Assembly (NCBI GenBank): GCA_008360955.1
Contig: LUCM01006846.1
Span: 62,001-126,000, forward strand
Direction: 5' to 3'
Source of the DNA: Fasciolopsis buskii
Taxonomy: Eukaryota > Platyhelminthes > Trematoda > Plagiorchiida > Fasciolidae
DNA: 64,000 nucleotides
Every line of letters starts with the position of its first letter. Position 1 is the first letter of the stretch. Positions 13,776 through 24,441 of this stretch are shown piece by piece. A model generated the notes under the pieces. The model saw only the letters and a list, made by a program, of their open reading frames with translations. It had not been told where the DNA came from and did not search any database. Made by a program: the position numbers and the translations under genes.

Positions 13776-16700
13776 TATCATCATCATGACCGACTGTGGT
13801 CAAACGAAAAACATGGCGTTTGGTTATTAAGTTCGTGGGTTCTAATTATCCCTCCGCCAGCTAATTTCCCCAACTGGCATCCTTCTTTTGGCTGCGTCCC
13901 CATTCTGAAGCTGATGTACATTGTTGTTTCACTAATAGCGGGAGTAGAAGGTAAAAAGGTTATCATCATCATCCTGGCCACTGTTGTAATTGTCATCGCC
14001 CTAGTTCTCAATAACATAATTACCATAGTAAGCATCGTGATCATGTCGTTCTTAATTAATACATCAAATCCAACACCGGCGTTAGTCTAAACATGCCATT
14101 TTGAGGTAAGATTGCGTTCATTGAATGTTAATTTTGCAGATTTTTCGGTCTCAGCTAGCAAAAAACTGTGCATGGTAAACAGTTCAGTCGCAAGGTTTTG
14201 TCGATGCAAGCTATCCATCTGGATTCAAAAACTAAGTAATGCATCTTTCGGAGTACAGGCTCATAAAGCTCCTACAAACAAGAGGATTCTGCCAGACCTT
14301 CGCTTATTCGACCAGGAAAACAAGGAATACATTCAAAACAAGATTGTTTTGTTTACGCGGATGAAGAGGCGTAATGTGTTCTTAAATAACCGGATCCTCA
14401 GGCTTAAAATTAGAATATCCCATGCAAACTGATTCAGTATTTCAGGCTCAGTGTGACCTTGGTAATCAAGTTCGTTGCAAATCTTGTTTGGTGTCTCAAA
14501 AAGTGACACTATTTTGTAGGGACAATAAACCTGGTAGTTCTTGGGTGTGCAATTGACTCCTTCCTTCCATCCTTTTGAAATCAACGGCCTCGAACTGTCA
14601 TATCTTGATCGGTTTGGACCCCTGGACTCGTATAACCGACCATTGCAGTTGACAATCAAGTGCTAGTGGGTCGAAATAGCAAATCTGGTTGTCCCTTTGC
14701 AAATGTCATCAAGTTAGAAAGCCATCTAGTTATGGAATATCACGTAATAACTAACGAAATTTCACCAAGTATGACAGGAATGCATGGTCTTAGACGGTAA
14801 ATTCCATGCCGAGTGAGCAAAGTAGATTACCTCTTTCATCGCAATCGATTCATCTCAGTTTCATCATCGTTTTCATTGTGTTCCGACAAGCTTTACCTAT
14901 CAGCGTTGTCTTCAGATGTGTACTGTCATCAGTCATCTTTACATTCGGACAGTTTGAGAAAATGGTTGGTTGAAATTGTGGGCAATTCACGTATATTCAC
15001 GTTGATGAATCAACTGGCTAACCGGCTAACTCGAACTTATCCCCTAAGAATCCTACGATAATGATGATGATTTGGATGATAATAATGACTATGATGACTC
15101 GACCTCGATCATGATGATGAAGTTCAGACAACTGATAGACTGCTGTGAAATTATTGCTAACAATTCAAAGCAGTAAATGAAATCTCTCAGAAATGGCTAA
15201 CCTTAAGATAACAGCCCTTTTGCCTCGAAATTCTGCACTAATGTTTCCAAGAATCACACATGACGCAACCACAAACAGCCTTGACTTAACACCCCTTCCT
15301 ACCACTTAATTAACCACCAGTCTTCAACAACTGTACCAGTACAACTAATTCGAGCATGTTTGAAATTGGTGATCTTGGGTACTCTAGAAGATACCAGAAA
15401 CCCGTTTTCTTAAGTCTGATTTCTAATTGCAACCACAGCGTGGTTGCACGTGAGCACAAAATTGAGTTAACCGCGGCAAGGCTATTCGGCAGCCTGGAAA
15501 TTTGATTTTCACCAGTAAGAGAATGAATAATTCTGGGTACTCTAATTTTCCCCGTGAAACTCGTTCAGATGATGTGGTCTGTTCAGCATATAGAAATGCG
15601 ATTGATCTTGCAAAGAACCGATTTCCTCTTTCTTCGTTTTTCAGCCTACTACTACGTGGAAAAACAAGCCCGGGAGGAGACTGCTGACTTACTGAAGACG
15701 ACATTTATTATCAGCCTCAATAGAGTTCATTTTACGCAGCAAATTTTTTTGACTCATCGAAGAATCTGCCAACCATATTCTCACGTTGCAGTTTTCGCAG
15801 CAGCGGAACTACAGTATACTTGTAATACCTAATATCATTTACAATTTACGTTTATGATTACTGATTCAGCAGTCATAATGGTTTTTAATAAAGGTGTTGT
15901 TTACTTGTGTAGTAATGATTCTCCTGGAATTGCGGGAATTACACCTATCGGATTAGTTCCGGACGTTCCGCCCACCTTTGACGAGATGTTATCAACCCAT
16001 GAACCAGATATGAACTATCTGTAATCTCAAGAGACGGATAAGCACGGAGATAGTGATGGAAATAGGCTATAGAAAGTCGTAACAGGTCGGCAATTTTTAA
16101 CTAACCGCAGCTCAGGTTGCCAATTGTCACGTAGCCCCGATTGCTTAGGTTCACATTTAGATCCAAAAGGTTATATTACCTCACGTGGAGACGTCGTTCT
16201 CCGCATAAAGTTGCCCTGACGTCGGCCAATCATTGCCCAGGTGTTCTATAACTTCTGCGCTGTGTTTCAAAACAAAGTTGCCTCTGCTGGCTACTTCTTC
16301 TAGTATGTGCACATTTATTATAATCAAAATTACAAACATTTCAATGTCAACGATAGTTGACCTATAAGTCTACGCATCCAACCAACTAATATCAATAGCC
16401 ATGAAATCGTGAACAGGCTGCTATTCCTATGCTGTTGTGGAGTAGAATTTCACATTTGTCGTTTCCAGATTCAGGCTTATAAAACAAATATCAGACAATA
16501 TAAACCAGCGCACTGGCTACTGATTAACGTTTGATCATTTTCCACCAGGACAATTTTTCAGTTCCTTTTTTACCTATAGTGATATTGTTCGCTGTCACTT
16601 TGGTACATTTAAAACATCAATAGGATATTCAAAACGCCAGTGGTGAGTGACATCAACTTACACTTGCACCGCTATAGCAATTTGAACGCTTCCTAAAACA

Positions 16701-19700
16701 TTAGTCACCACCTGTATCACATTAAAGTATTACTTTTATGATCCAAAAGAAAAAATGTTAACGTACATTGGTTTTTTATCTGCTTATTTGGAAACGATCA
16801 TCTTATTGTATAATCACATGCATCTACAACGGATGATAAACACTGATAGGAAACAGGGACTTATTAGCGTTGGCGTTTTGTAAGAGCAAATCACTATAGC
16901 ACTGGTTCACAGTTAACTTTGCACACTATTACCGAAAGGTATACTTTAGAGTTCTCGTTGAAATCTTGCAGCAAACAATTTTGTCTGAGTAAAAATAATT
17001 CAGAAACACGTTATGCTTGTGGGATGTGGGTAGTATTTGAATTTTTACATCACCTAATCTTTTACCAGAATGTTCCGATTATCAGTGCTCCTTCAAAACG
17101 CGACCTACTTGGAAATTAAACATCAAGCGAGAAGTAGTTAAAGCTAGATTTTAACAGAATAAGCTGAATGAATGTATAGAAGAAAGATTTTCAATGCAAG
17201 AACCCAACCGACTGCAACAGTTAGCCATATGGCTTATTTGCCCTGATCATCACTTGGGAGATCTTGAAGATCCCAACCTGATGATAAAATTGCAGTACAC
17301 CAGTAAATCCTTTGGTTAAAATTCTTATGTGCTAACCATTACATGCCTCGGAGAGCAACGTGTAATGAGAATGTCGTTCTACAGACATACGAAAAGCGTC
17401 CCAAACACTTTAGTCTCTTCCAATTGAAAGCTCATTTTAACGACCGATCCACACAAACCACTTGCGTGTCCAAACTGAGTTACTGAAGGCGTTCTTTCAA
17501 AATATGACAAAAATACCACAGAGACAACGGTGGTGAGACACTAAAGGTCTTTCCATATTCTTTGCCCCAACGGCTATGGCTCCGAGTCACATAGCAGTAT
17601 TGACCATATCGGTCCTGGGCATCGTCAAAGTTTGTCCCATAACCGGATATCATGACCGCATCAAAGAAGACCGATCGGGCGCACTTTTCCCGCGTATTCT
17701 TTGTGGTAAAACAGTTTACTCGATGCGCAACCACCGGGTGAGTTGAGAGTATTTAAACTCATGCATTACATCCAATTCTTCTCCGTAGGAACTTAGGTTG
17801 GGCTTCTAGCGAACCTAGTCCTGCAGCTGCAGTTTACACTTACAACAGAAGAAGTAATGCTAGTAGTATTCTCATTTTGAGGTTGCATATGTGGATTTCA
17901 TTAAGTTAGTAAAGTACGTACTTCTCGGTTGCAGTTGAACCCATTCATTGTTGTCTGTTTCGCTCAATGTTTGCGATGGGCCAACGAGATCTGTCGGGCT
18001 GGTCGCGTTTCCCGGGGTTCTTGTTGATCCAGTCGGACTTGTCGGGCAACTTACCATCTGACTTCGAGGAAGTGTTTTGTAGAACCAAGCGCCAGATCGC
18101 TTCCAAATCTGAAAAGAATTAGTTGTTCTGAAATATCTCCTTCACATTTGAAGTGCTAGTTACATACGAGGAGTGGTTGTTCACCAACTGTCCTTAAAAA
18201 GCACATGATACGTAACCGTGTAAATTGTTTTGGACTGAGATATTGGGCGAAATCTAAAAGTCAATCACTGCTCAAAAATAATATCATGTGGGAGTCATCA
18301 ATTGGGATAATATATATGTGCAAAATAATCTATAGACCTTTAAAGTGATTTTTTTGTCTCACTTTAGTATTGCTCGCTTCAAGGTATGCTAAAAATGCGT
18401 AACAACGAGCGCAATATTCAAGCAAAATAGCAGTGAATAATGTGATTGTGCTGCATGTTATATTCACGAACAGACTGGCAGTCAAAACTCGAAACATTGC
18501 GGTTCAAGCGCCACGATTTCAATCGCTGAACGATTGCCACAATGTTGCTACCGTGGCCCGATCATACAAAATGTGTGGATTCGAATCCCGCCGAAGGCAA
18601 TGGATCAAGTTTACAAGTCCCGTTTGTAATTTATAAATACCGATAGTCAGATTTTCATTTAAGATCCTAAGTAATATAATCACCGTATTGTATGCACCGA
18701 GTTAGTAGTTTTAAGATGATTACGGAAATTGTTTTTTGAACGAATAAATTCAATGTTTTAAACATACGATCCTCTGGTTTTCAGGCCAATATTAGGTGTT
18801 TTAGAAAGTGTATTATAAATCTACCTAGATTTCATTGTTTTCACAAACAAGTTTTACCTTATTCGTCCAGTCTAAGTTTGTAAACAAGAGAAATCCTGGG
18901 ACGACATAATTAATTTTCAAGCTTAAACTTGGTTTGATGACGAAGTTGCGGTGTGCTTCTGTTGGAAGATGGACACACTTAATCTAAGAATGTCTTTTGT
19001 TTGATTAAATCCGTACTTGTGTAGCGCAGCTAGAAAAGTCTTAGTTTCTTGTAAAATCTGCCAAAAGAATTTTGCTTCCAGACCGAGATCAGATAATATT
19101 TTCTCGACCAATTTAATCTATGTGGGTAATTTTTGAAAGGTTATTACTTTTACGGTGTCATCGACTGGTAAGTTAAATAGAACCATGCAAACATAGAGGC
19201 ATCGTGAAGCGTCAAATGTATTAAATAACCAACTGAACGATTGGCCAATTAGACTATTGAGAGGGATTGCCACTCTCTCTGTCCGAACCTCTTTTCTATC
19301 GGGTGATTCCAACTGAGTCGTTCACGAACGATTTCCGTATCACACATTTTTTTTTACGTGGTTTGTCGATGTACAAAAAGTCAGCTATAAAAGATAGTCA
19401 CGATGTTTTGCCAGGCCCAGGCCACGAAAACGAATCGGATGCGACTAGGCGAGAAATTGACAATCTAATCAGTTCTACTGACAGCTGCAAACTAGAAAAG
19501 GTGTTCTTAATACGATTAAGACAGTAAAGTGATTAGATTTATAATCCGTTCTCCAAAGAAGCACAACAGTCGGGTAAGTTTGTTCCAATTTCGAATAGTT
19601 TTTATGCCGGATTTATGGTCAGAAAGTTGAAATCGATTAGAATTTAACAAGCCAAATTCATCATGTCTTATAGTTGGGTTTCAGTATTCTCTTTGCAATC

Positions 19701-22700
19701 TCATTTGAGTTTCAAATAAAGACCCGGAATTCCATAATCTAGATAGTAAAAAGATGAGGTCAGTGAAACGTTCACCTTTGACGGTTCACCGTTTGGAAGT
19801 ATCGCTTGAATTGTGAAAACCTGTAGATCGGCTTTAACACGGTTGATTTAGCCAAATTTCCCAATAGATAAGCGGGCAAACTGGCGTATAATGTAGATAT
19901 GGACAAAATCTCTCAGAAGGTTACCATTGCAATCATTTTGTAAGAAGAAAACCAATTTATCAAGTAGATAATTTTTAGAATGGCTATAATTTTGGGTTAT
20001 TGTGGCCTATGCCGATAATCTAGTATGATAATTTTGTATGTGTGTATCGTACAATTAACTCACTATTACAATGTCTCATCAGAAAAACTTCATCTACAAT
20101 TCTCGTCGATGAGCGTTCTTATACAATGTACTAAGGAAAAAACTGGGTCATTAATAAGGACCATACAAAATTTCAACCAGTAATACGTTTCAAAGTGTTA
20201 AGAGCATCGGTGTTTTGGAGATGTCAATGATGAGGAATTATTGATCCAATCAAAGGAGGATAACTCAAGCCGCCACACAAAGGAAAAAAGTGTTAAATGT
20301 AAAATTGCCGCTGGCAGCGCCGTCTAGCTACTTCACCTCACGTCTCAAACTATTTATCATCAGGTTCTTTTGAACATCGAATTTGACATAGGGGTGAGCC
20401 CTTGTAGTTGCGCAGCTTTCCCCACTCTGTCCTGTCCCGGAGTACAGTATCCTCACATACCTTTCGTTCATTGCGTAGGTCACTGGGGACGGAAACGTTC
20501 CACATGAAGGCAGGCATCAAACACGTGTCAGTCAATTCAACCAGTCCAAATTTCGATTGTTTGCAGCAGCAAGCACGTCTGGTGGTTTTTCTTCTGTCAC
20601 TGATTGAGTGAACTGATGTTTAATTACAAAAGACTAAATTCAAAACCGCAAGGCGACTCACAGTTTATGATTAACTGGAGACTAGATAAAATGACATCCG
20701 TAAAGGTTGTCACAGTGTAAATTCATCATTCATTGTTTTTTTTTCAATCGTTACTTTGCCAAACGCATTCAATGACAGTGAAAACGGTCTCTGCTAGATT
20801 GTTCAATTTATCGAACCCGTATTATCAACCTGAAAGGGCACAATATTTTCTCGCTGCGTATTATCCACTAGGAATGAAATAAAAATGGCGGCAGACCTGA
20901 CTAAATTGAGGAACAGTTGGCAAGAAATGACCTCAAGTAGCAGATATGCGGTGTAAAATTTTGGAACAAGTTGGCAGTTCAAATGGGCCATCTTATCTCT
21001 CGTTCACAAATACGCACACACGAACGCACTTGCAGTGGGGCGATTAGAATTGGGCAAGTGTGGAACATCTGAATAGACCAGGCTATTGACCGTTCACCTT
21101 AAAGGTCAGACGGGAGAGAATTCGTCTAAGTGGTTGTATGCTTTTGTTGTTCTCCGAAACGCCATCCGGCATTGTCAAATCGTTTTATCGTGAAACACGT
21201 GGCAATTAAAACGGCTTCCTGGAGCCATTACAGAAAACCGAGAAGAAAAACAATTGCAATAGGTTCAGTGGCAACACTGCATTACAAAACCGCATCGTTC
21301 GATGAATTTGCCCATTTCAAGACGTTTATTTGCATTTCGTTGCTATGTGTGAAGGACCCGATAGATGCGACTGATAGAGAGCAAAGCTCTGTTGTCTTTG
21401 TTATACTACCCGTTTTGCCACAGTTCGGAATATGTCAGCGTTCCTGTGTTCGGAGCAAAAGGTAAACCGAATGGTAATTTTATTTCCATTCATGACAATA
21501 GAAACTACAAGAGTTTGCAACTCTATTTATCCATGCTATTCTCTGAGTGGCTATAGTTACCCACGTCCCCGGAGTTTTGTTCGTATGACACGTGACCACC
21601 CAAGGTAAAACAGTCTGCGAGAATAAATATGACCTAATAAATAAATTTGTAATAATCTCCACGAAATAAATTCTTCCAGGCAGCCAAGATGTCGTCAGAT
21701 TCGTTGTGAAGACATACCTCTCTTGCTTCACGACATATCTTGCATATCATGGCCTGCCCACCTTCTTGGCGGCTCCTACGACGCAAACGAAGCTGATCCA
21801 TCCAGTGTTGTCCGCTGTTGAATAGGCTAGCCGAACTGGGACGCCCAGTGTCTGGGAGATACACACGAAAAACTCCCTTACTTGAACCATCCTCGGTCAT
21901 TTCTTCCGAGGTGTGTCGCATTCGACCCACCGAGGATGGTAGTCCAAACCTCCTATTCGACGGGAGGTTGAGCGAAGTTGTGCTAGAAGTGATTGGTATC
22001 CATGTTCGGCGTGGCACAAACTGTGACTGGTAGTCGTTCAAGCGTATTTGTACTTCAATTGAACAGGCAGAGCAGACTGATCGACCACAATCCGTACAAA
22101 TGCGTGGCAGATTGGTCAGGCGCCCGAATTCCTGCTTGCACAATGCACATTCGTTACGATTCAGAGGTGCTGAGTCTTGTTTCATTCGTTCCAATCTTTG
22201 AAGCATTTGACTGTATATATTATAACAAAATGAGAAGCGAGTTTGCGACAGTTAGAGGAAAGGGGACTACAGGCCAGCTTACACTGTCATTGGATTCAGA
22301 ATGTTCGTAAGCACTGTTTATGACAATATTGCTAGACTACTAGGGATTTATATGAAGCAACTGCGTAATTTTATGGAATAAACTGGCTTAAATGAGGAGA
22401 ACTGTGTTTGAATTCATAAATCCACTAGCAAGTTAGAATGACTGAACGAATTTAATAATTTTTGCGGTCTCGTGATTTTACCTTCACAAACAACTGTTCT
22501 TATTTTCCTAATATTTCCACCAAAATGGGACATTCCTGATTTAACTTATTGATTTTCTCAAAAAAATATAACTTCTGTGGATGCACTCCTTGAGTTAGAT
22601 AAGAAATGAACTTCCCAAACTATGTACAAGTTGTTAAAACATACACGTGCATGTTTTGTTATATTGTTCTGTGGATCGTATTACCCACTACAGTACCGGT

Positions 22701-24441
22701 TACACCGATCATTTGAGCAGGAATTGCCATCAAATGAAGTCCATCAAGTATTGATGCCATCGGTAGAGTTGTTCTAAATTCCATTGATTGGAAATGCTCA
22801 ACACTTGCTGGAAAAAATTAGTCTTTCGAAACAACTTATCCGGCAGACATTTCGGTTTTAAGCAATATACTGCAGATGAATAAAAAAGTTACACTAATTT
22901 ATTTGAATTTGTACCTGGTGCACAGTTTAGTAGAATTCATAAAAATGTGCATAATCTTTGCCACCAGGGTACAGTTGTTTATGCATAGATGCTAATGGAT
23001 TCGAATGTGTAAGCATCCTGTTCTTTCTAATAAGGATCCTGCAGTTCGATTTAGGTTTAACTCACGAACATGCTTCTGCGTTCGCAATCCCACATCCGTC
23101 CAGTATCATTCGTGTGGATATGAGTTATGCGTTTGTTCGCACAGCTGTTAGCTGCTATAAATGATTGGATAACAACCACTGGTATTTCGAGTGACAAATC
23201 AAGAAGTGCTGGTAAGTCAAAGTTTTATCTCCAGATAGTAATGCAACACAATTTCGGAAACGAATTTTTGAACTGTTTTTGGATGCTACAATTATCCACT
23301 CGAAAACAGTCAGATACTAATGAATTAATTTATCTGAGATCGACCAACAATTCGGATTTGGCCCTCAGAGTAACTATTTGCCAAACAAGCTCCATTAACC
23401 TTATTGGTATATGGATTTGCATTTGCACCTTGTCTAGTGAACAAATGCATTTTGGATACCTGTGGTTTCTTGTCCGTTGGTAGGTAAAATGATAAATTCC
23501 GAGGATCTTGTGTTCATTTTGCGAAGCACCAATGATTTGGACAGGTTTAAATTGACCGATTTGTATTCACGACTTTTAGCCGATTTGAAGACTAGCCGTG
23601 GTCTAGTAACTTGTGTAGCTAAAAGACAACGCTATTCACAAAATTCTAATATGAAACAGAACCGTCCTCATTTATTCCCTATGCTCACTTCTGCTTTAGT
23701 TTCTTTATTTCATTTGATGTGTGAGTGATAATTTGGACCATCATTAACTCAAAGCCATCTCATCGAAGAAGTGGGCTAATATGTTGTTATCGAGTGATTC
23801 ACTCATTCGGCACCACAATGTCACGCATAACGATTCAGTAAAGATGAAACAGTTTAACTCTGCAGTGTTACACATTAATTTTGTGGAAATCGCTCAAGCA
23901 GTACGGGATCAACTTATCTATTTGAGGATTTACCAGAATAATTACTGTAAGACCTCAGATGACCTGATACGATGTTCCAGCTATTGCCGAAAATCTGCAT
24001 CTCATCAAATTTACAAAGCAAATCCCACTAATAGCAACAAAACGTATTCGGACATTTTAAACATAATTGATCTTGATTTGTTTACAATATCCTAATACTC
24101 AAAGTGGGATTCAAAAAGGGTCACTGGGACATTTTTTATGTAAATGGATGCATGGTACACAAATTCCTTGCTGTCTGACCCTGTCGCAATGCTAAAATGT
24201 TCTCATTCTCCAACGCTTAATCCACAGGATATTCACGTTCAACTTGTCAGTGTAATGTCAGCCAACAAACTGTTAGCTCACGAAACCCTGGTTGCCTTAC
24301 TCAATTCGATGACGTTCACCCTCGACCAGTTGCTCGTTGCGTCGCAACACGTGTAAAATCTGTTCCTCCTCTTCCGTGCTCAGACGCGTCGGTGTACGAC
24401 CTTGAGCGGATTGTGACCTGGATGACCATCCGGTACCAAGT
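2224..24441 (-). CDS. rph: Rabphilin-like Rab effector gene, six exons, both ends missing
   Basis: This is the overall gene model; the exons are listed separately. Rabphilins bind GTP-loaded Rab3/Rab27 on secretory and synaptic vesicles and act in docking and exocytosis through two C-terminal C2 domains. Joining exons 24301-24441, 21718-22210, 17922-18108, 12928-13476, 10101-10180 and 2224-2408 gives a continuous frame of about 545 codons, with intron phases 2, 0, 1, 1 and 0. Visible in order are a RabBD helix (LSTEEEEQILHVLRRNEQL), CxxC pairs of a FYVE-like finger, IWKRSGAWFYK, a Ser/Thr/Pro linker, and C2A with MDANGLSDPYV and KTLR. The family is recognised from memory of rabphilin and Doc2. 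The finger plus SGAWF plus a long linker before C2A favours rabphilin over Doc2 (no RabBD), Noc2 (no C2) and RIM (PDZ domain). The initiator exon, the end of C2A and C2B are not seen. Splice sites are predicted by eye. Confidence 0.9.
2463..2480. repeat. (CATC)n short tandem repeat
   Basis: A run of four to five CATC units, just upstream (in gene sense) of the C2A exon acceptor. It is a simple microsatellite. Confidence 0.85.
9353..9389. repeat. (CA)n-rich microsatellite
   Basis: An imperfect CA dinucleotide tract interrupted by ATA and AAA, lying in the C2A intron. Confidence 0.85.
10101..10180 (-). CDS. rph: Rabphilin exon: first strands of C2A
   Basis: This 80-nt exon (two bases plus 26 codons) encodes PFGILYFTLYHD, then TINKQLHVAIHKAK. 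It corresponds to the first two beta strands of rabphilin C2A (vertebrate pattern LGxLEFSLLYD...LQCTIIKAK). The acceptor is gttccttgattgtag and the donor a perfect AAA|GTGAGT at 10100. The exon ends in phase 0 and joins the 2408 exon to give HKAK-NLIAMDANG, the expected C2 continuity. The same DNA in a shifted frame reads WNPVLYALPRH, which looks like a GPCR TM7 motif. That reading is a coincidence, because only the C2 frame agrees with both neighbouring exons. Confidence 0.9.
10181..12927 (-). other. 2.7 kb intron between linker and C2A
   Basis: The phase-1 intron runs from donor GACG|GTGAGC to acceptor gattgtag|CT. No repeats or other coding sequence are recognised; open frames at 10305-11102 lack motifs. 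Confidence 0.8.
12928..13476 (-). CDS. rph: Rabphilin exon: disordered Ser/Thr/Pro/Ala linker
   Basis: This is a 549-nt exon (two bases, 182 codons, one base) with no stops and a low-complexity composition: runs of Ser, Thr, Ala, Asn, Gly and Pro, no predicted fold and no cysteine-rich or membrane segment. It bridges the Rab-binding domain and C2A. Near the end it carries SRRTSRVASED. RRTS fits a basophilic (PKA-type) kinase site, and vertebrate rabphilin is phosphorylated in its linker, so a regulatory site is plausible but inferred. The acceptor is ttccataactaag (moderate) and the donor GACG|GTGAGC (good). The donor phase 1 G joins CT of the next exon as GCT (Ala). The linker has no alignable homology by itself; the assignment rests on both phase-compatible junctions and on position. 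Confidence 0.82.
13477..17921 (-). other. 4.4 kb intron within the linker
   Basis: The phase-1 intron runs from donor AGAA|GTACGT to acceptor ataactaag|AT. It holds the ATC/GAT repeat tract listed separately, a smaller GAT patch near 15060-15125, and an unexplained minus-strand open frame at 17480-17734. No other coding sequence is recognised. Confidence 0.8.
13570..14040. repeat. Degenerate ATC/GAT tract with a perfect core
   Basis: A nearly perfect (ATC)n core at about 13733-13790 is flanked by diverged ATC-like triplets on both sides. On the minus strand the core reads as poly-Asp, which explains the Asp-rich open frame at 13573-13803. The tract begins about 95 bases intronic of the acceptor for the 12928-13476 exon. 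Confidence 0.85.
17922..18108 (-). CDS. rph: Rabphilin exon: SGAWF Rab-contact motif and start of linker
   Basis: The exon opens directly with IWKRSGAWFYKTLP, nearly identical to the rabphilin signature (V/I)WKRSGAWFF that packs against the Rab switch regions. It then runs into a Thr/Ser/Pro-rich linker (CPTSPTGSTRTPGNATSPTD and on). It is 187 nt: 62 codons plus one base. The acceptor is a good pyrimidine-rich site, gaattcttttcag, and the donor is AGAA|GTACGT at 17921. The upstream junction is phase 0, joining CREARE to IWKRSG and so completing the Rab-binding domain across a 3.6 kb intron. The trailing A plus the AT of the next exon makes AAT (Asn). This exon is the single most diagnostic piece of the gene. 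Confidence 0.93.
18109..21717 (-). other. 3.6 kb intron within the Rab-binding domain
   Basis: The phase-0 intron runs from donor GAG|GTATGT to acceptor cttttcag|ATT. A B-box-like stretch (ggattcgaatcccg) at about 18567-18580 may be the remnant of a tRNA-derived SINE, but no matching A box is clear. A short CA-type run lies near 21000-21035. Nothing else is recognised. Confidence 0.8.
21718..22210 (-). CDS. rph: Rabphilin exon: FYVE-like zinc finger with a large insertion
   Basis: The exon continues the Rab-binding helix (QMLQRLERMKQD) and then gives four cysteine pairs, ECALC, ICTDC, VCSAC and ICKIC, the eight zinc ligands of the rabphilin finger, ending CREARE. It is 493 nt: one base plus 164 codons. 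The acceptor is tatatacag and the donor GAG|GTATGT, phase 0. Between the third and fourth pairs lie about 106 residues (nt 21745-22062), where vertebrate rabphilin has roughly 14. The insert is rich in Ser, Arg and Thr, with an RLRRRSRQ basic patch just before the last pair, and stays open without stops. The Trp that normally precedes the last CxxC (WLCKIC) is replaced by Met (MICKIC). An internal 300-nt intron is an alternative reading: GTACAA after SIE to GGGCAG before AMICKIC would keep the frame, but its donor is weak and the removal would leave a very short loop. Confidence 0.9.
22211..24300 (-). other. 2.1 kb intron after the first Rab-binding helix
   Basis: The phase-2 intron runs from donor GA|GTAAGG to acceptor tatatacag|T. 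On the opposite strand it contains two splice-compatible open segments (23145-23211 and from 23484) that are discussed as a finding and not called as a gene. Confidence 0.8.
24301..24441 (-). CDS. rph: Rabphilin exon: N-terminal Rab-binding helix
   Basis: The exon encodes LGTGWSSRSQSAQGR followed by LSTEEEEQILHVLRRNEQL and VEGERHRI. This matches the first long helix of the rabphilin Rab-binding domain, where a GWS motif precedes an acidic (L)(S/T)xEE start and an ERI end. It is 141 nt: one leading base, 46 codons and two trailing bases. The acceptor is tttactcgcag at the high-coordinate end and the donor is GA|GTAAGG at 24300. The trailing GA joins the T of the next exon to make GAT (Asp), giving ERHRID-QML. 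The leading A needs two bases from an upstream exon that I could not find. Alternatively an in-frame ATG at 24480-24482 (MILCFTVFARFTRR, then LGTGWS) could be an initiator, but rabphilins usually have a conserved Trp/Cys-Pro segment before GWS, so splicing is more likely. Confidence 0.88.

Noticed and set aside
18480..18640. Possible tRNA-derived element from the B-box-like ggattcgaatcccg
   Set aside because: No convincing A box at the right distance and no cloverleaf; a chance match is as likely.
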